64,000 nucleotides of DNA from Blepharisma stoltei (taxonomy: Eukaryota; Ciliophora; Heterotrichea; Heterotrichida; Blepharismidae): assembly GCA_914767885.1 (NCBI GenBank), contig CAJZBQ010000014.1:558001-622000 (forward strand), written 5' to 3'. Positions within the stretch are counted from its first letter, which is position 1, and each line of letters opens with the position of its first letter. Below the pieces are notes generated by a model. That model did not search any database. It was not told where the DNA came from and saw only the letters and a program-made list of their open reading frames with translations. The translations under genes were made by a program, and so were the position numbers. Below are positions 63,950 to 64,000 of the stretch, one piece after another.

Positions 63950-64000
63950 TATTTACTATTATCTAATAAAATGATGAAATTGAATATAGAGTGCAGAGCA

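Overview
This window reads as germline (micronuclear) DNA of a heterotrich ciliate, most likely a Blepharisma-type organism. Three things in the sequence support this. First, TGA is read as tryptophan throughout: conserved Trp positions of WD40, MORN, NBR1, Rab and CDP-alcohol phosphotransferase proteins fall on TGA, while TAA and TAG end genes. Second, the spliceosomal introns are 15 or 16 nt long (12 found, all GT...AG). Third, many genes are cut by AT-rich inserts whose precise removal, usually TA to TA, restores the reading frame; these behave as internal eliminated sequences (IESs). The genus is inferred, not proven.

Layout. 0-9 kb: a truncated MITE, an unknown coiled-coil gene, a MORN/IQ gene split by a 1.07 kb element with a nested palindrome, and several coiled-coil genes on the minus strand. 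10-13 kb: PWP1 and a mitochondrial chaperedoxin-like (thioredoxin+TPR) gene. 13-17.5 kb: a VWA-domain gene with an IES, followed by a decayed tandem copy. 18-25 kb: an ethanolamine/choline phosphotransferase gene carrying two introns and two inserts, RPC9, and an SHIPPO-repeat (sperm-tail PG-rich) gene split by a 1.94 kb near-perfect palindrome, then a CFAP97-like gene. 25.5-32 kb: four two-RRM proteins with mitochondrial-type N-termini, with CKS1 and Iwr1 as a close divergent pair between them. 32-37 kb: ERG4, CFAP52 (three pieces) and a C1a-32-like axonemal gene. 37-46 kb: GC-rich dispersed repeats, an M16 mitochondrial peptidase-family subunit, an RNF170-like membrane RING protein, a ZZ/UBA protein and a zinc-knuckle coiled-coil protein. 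46-53 kb: a Cys-rich type I membrane protein, an AGC kinase, an INO80E/TFPT-like small protein and an NBR1-type autophagy receptor. 53-55.3 kb: a complete but frameshifted Tc1/mariner (DD34E) transposon with a 10-bp minisatellite; a 328-bp relative with matching ends sits at 43 kb. 55-64 kb: a paraoxonase-like gene, a LITAF-like gene, an ankyrin gene, a Rab GTPase whose 15-nt intron is itself interrupted by an IES, a composite IES with tandem repeats, and an unknown protein.

Two insert classes dominate. MITE-like IESs have C-rich/G-rich termini, repeated GTTCGCTCACGGAGG-type motifs and TA boundaries. GC-richer inserts of 260-570 bp have 8-16 bp direct repeats and, in several cases, short AATCT-like repeat tails, as expected of retroposons (SINE-like); they interrupt at least five conserved genes. 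Many genes are housekeeping (transcription, cell cycle, lipid and sterol synthesis, mitochondrial RNA and protein handling) or ciliary (MORN, SHIPPO, CFAP97, CFAP52, C1a-32). All frame-restoration results were worked out by hand from the sequence; homology calls are by motif recognition without a database search.
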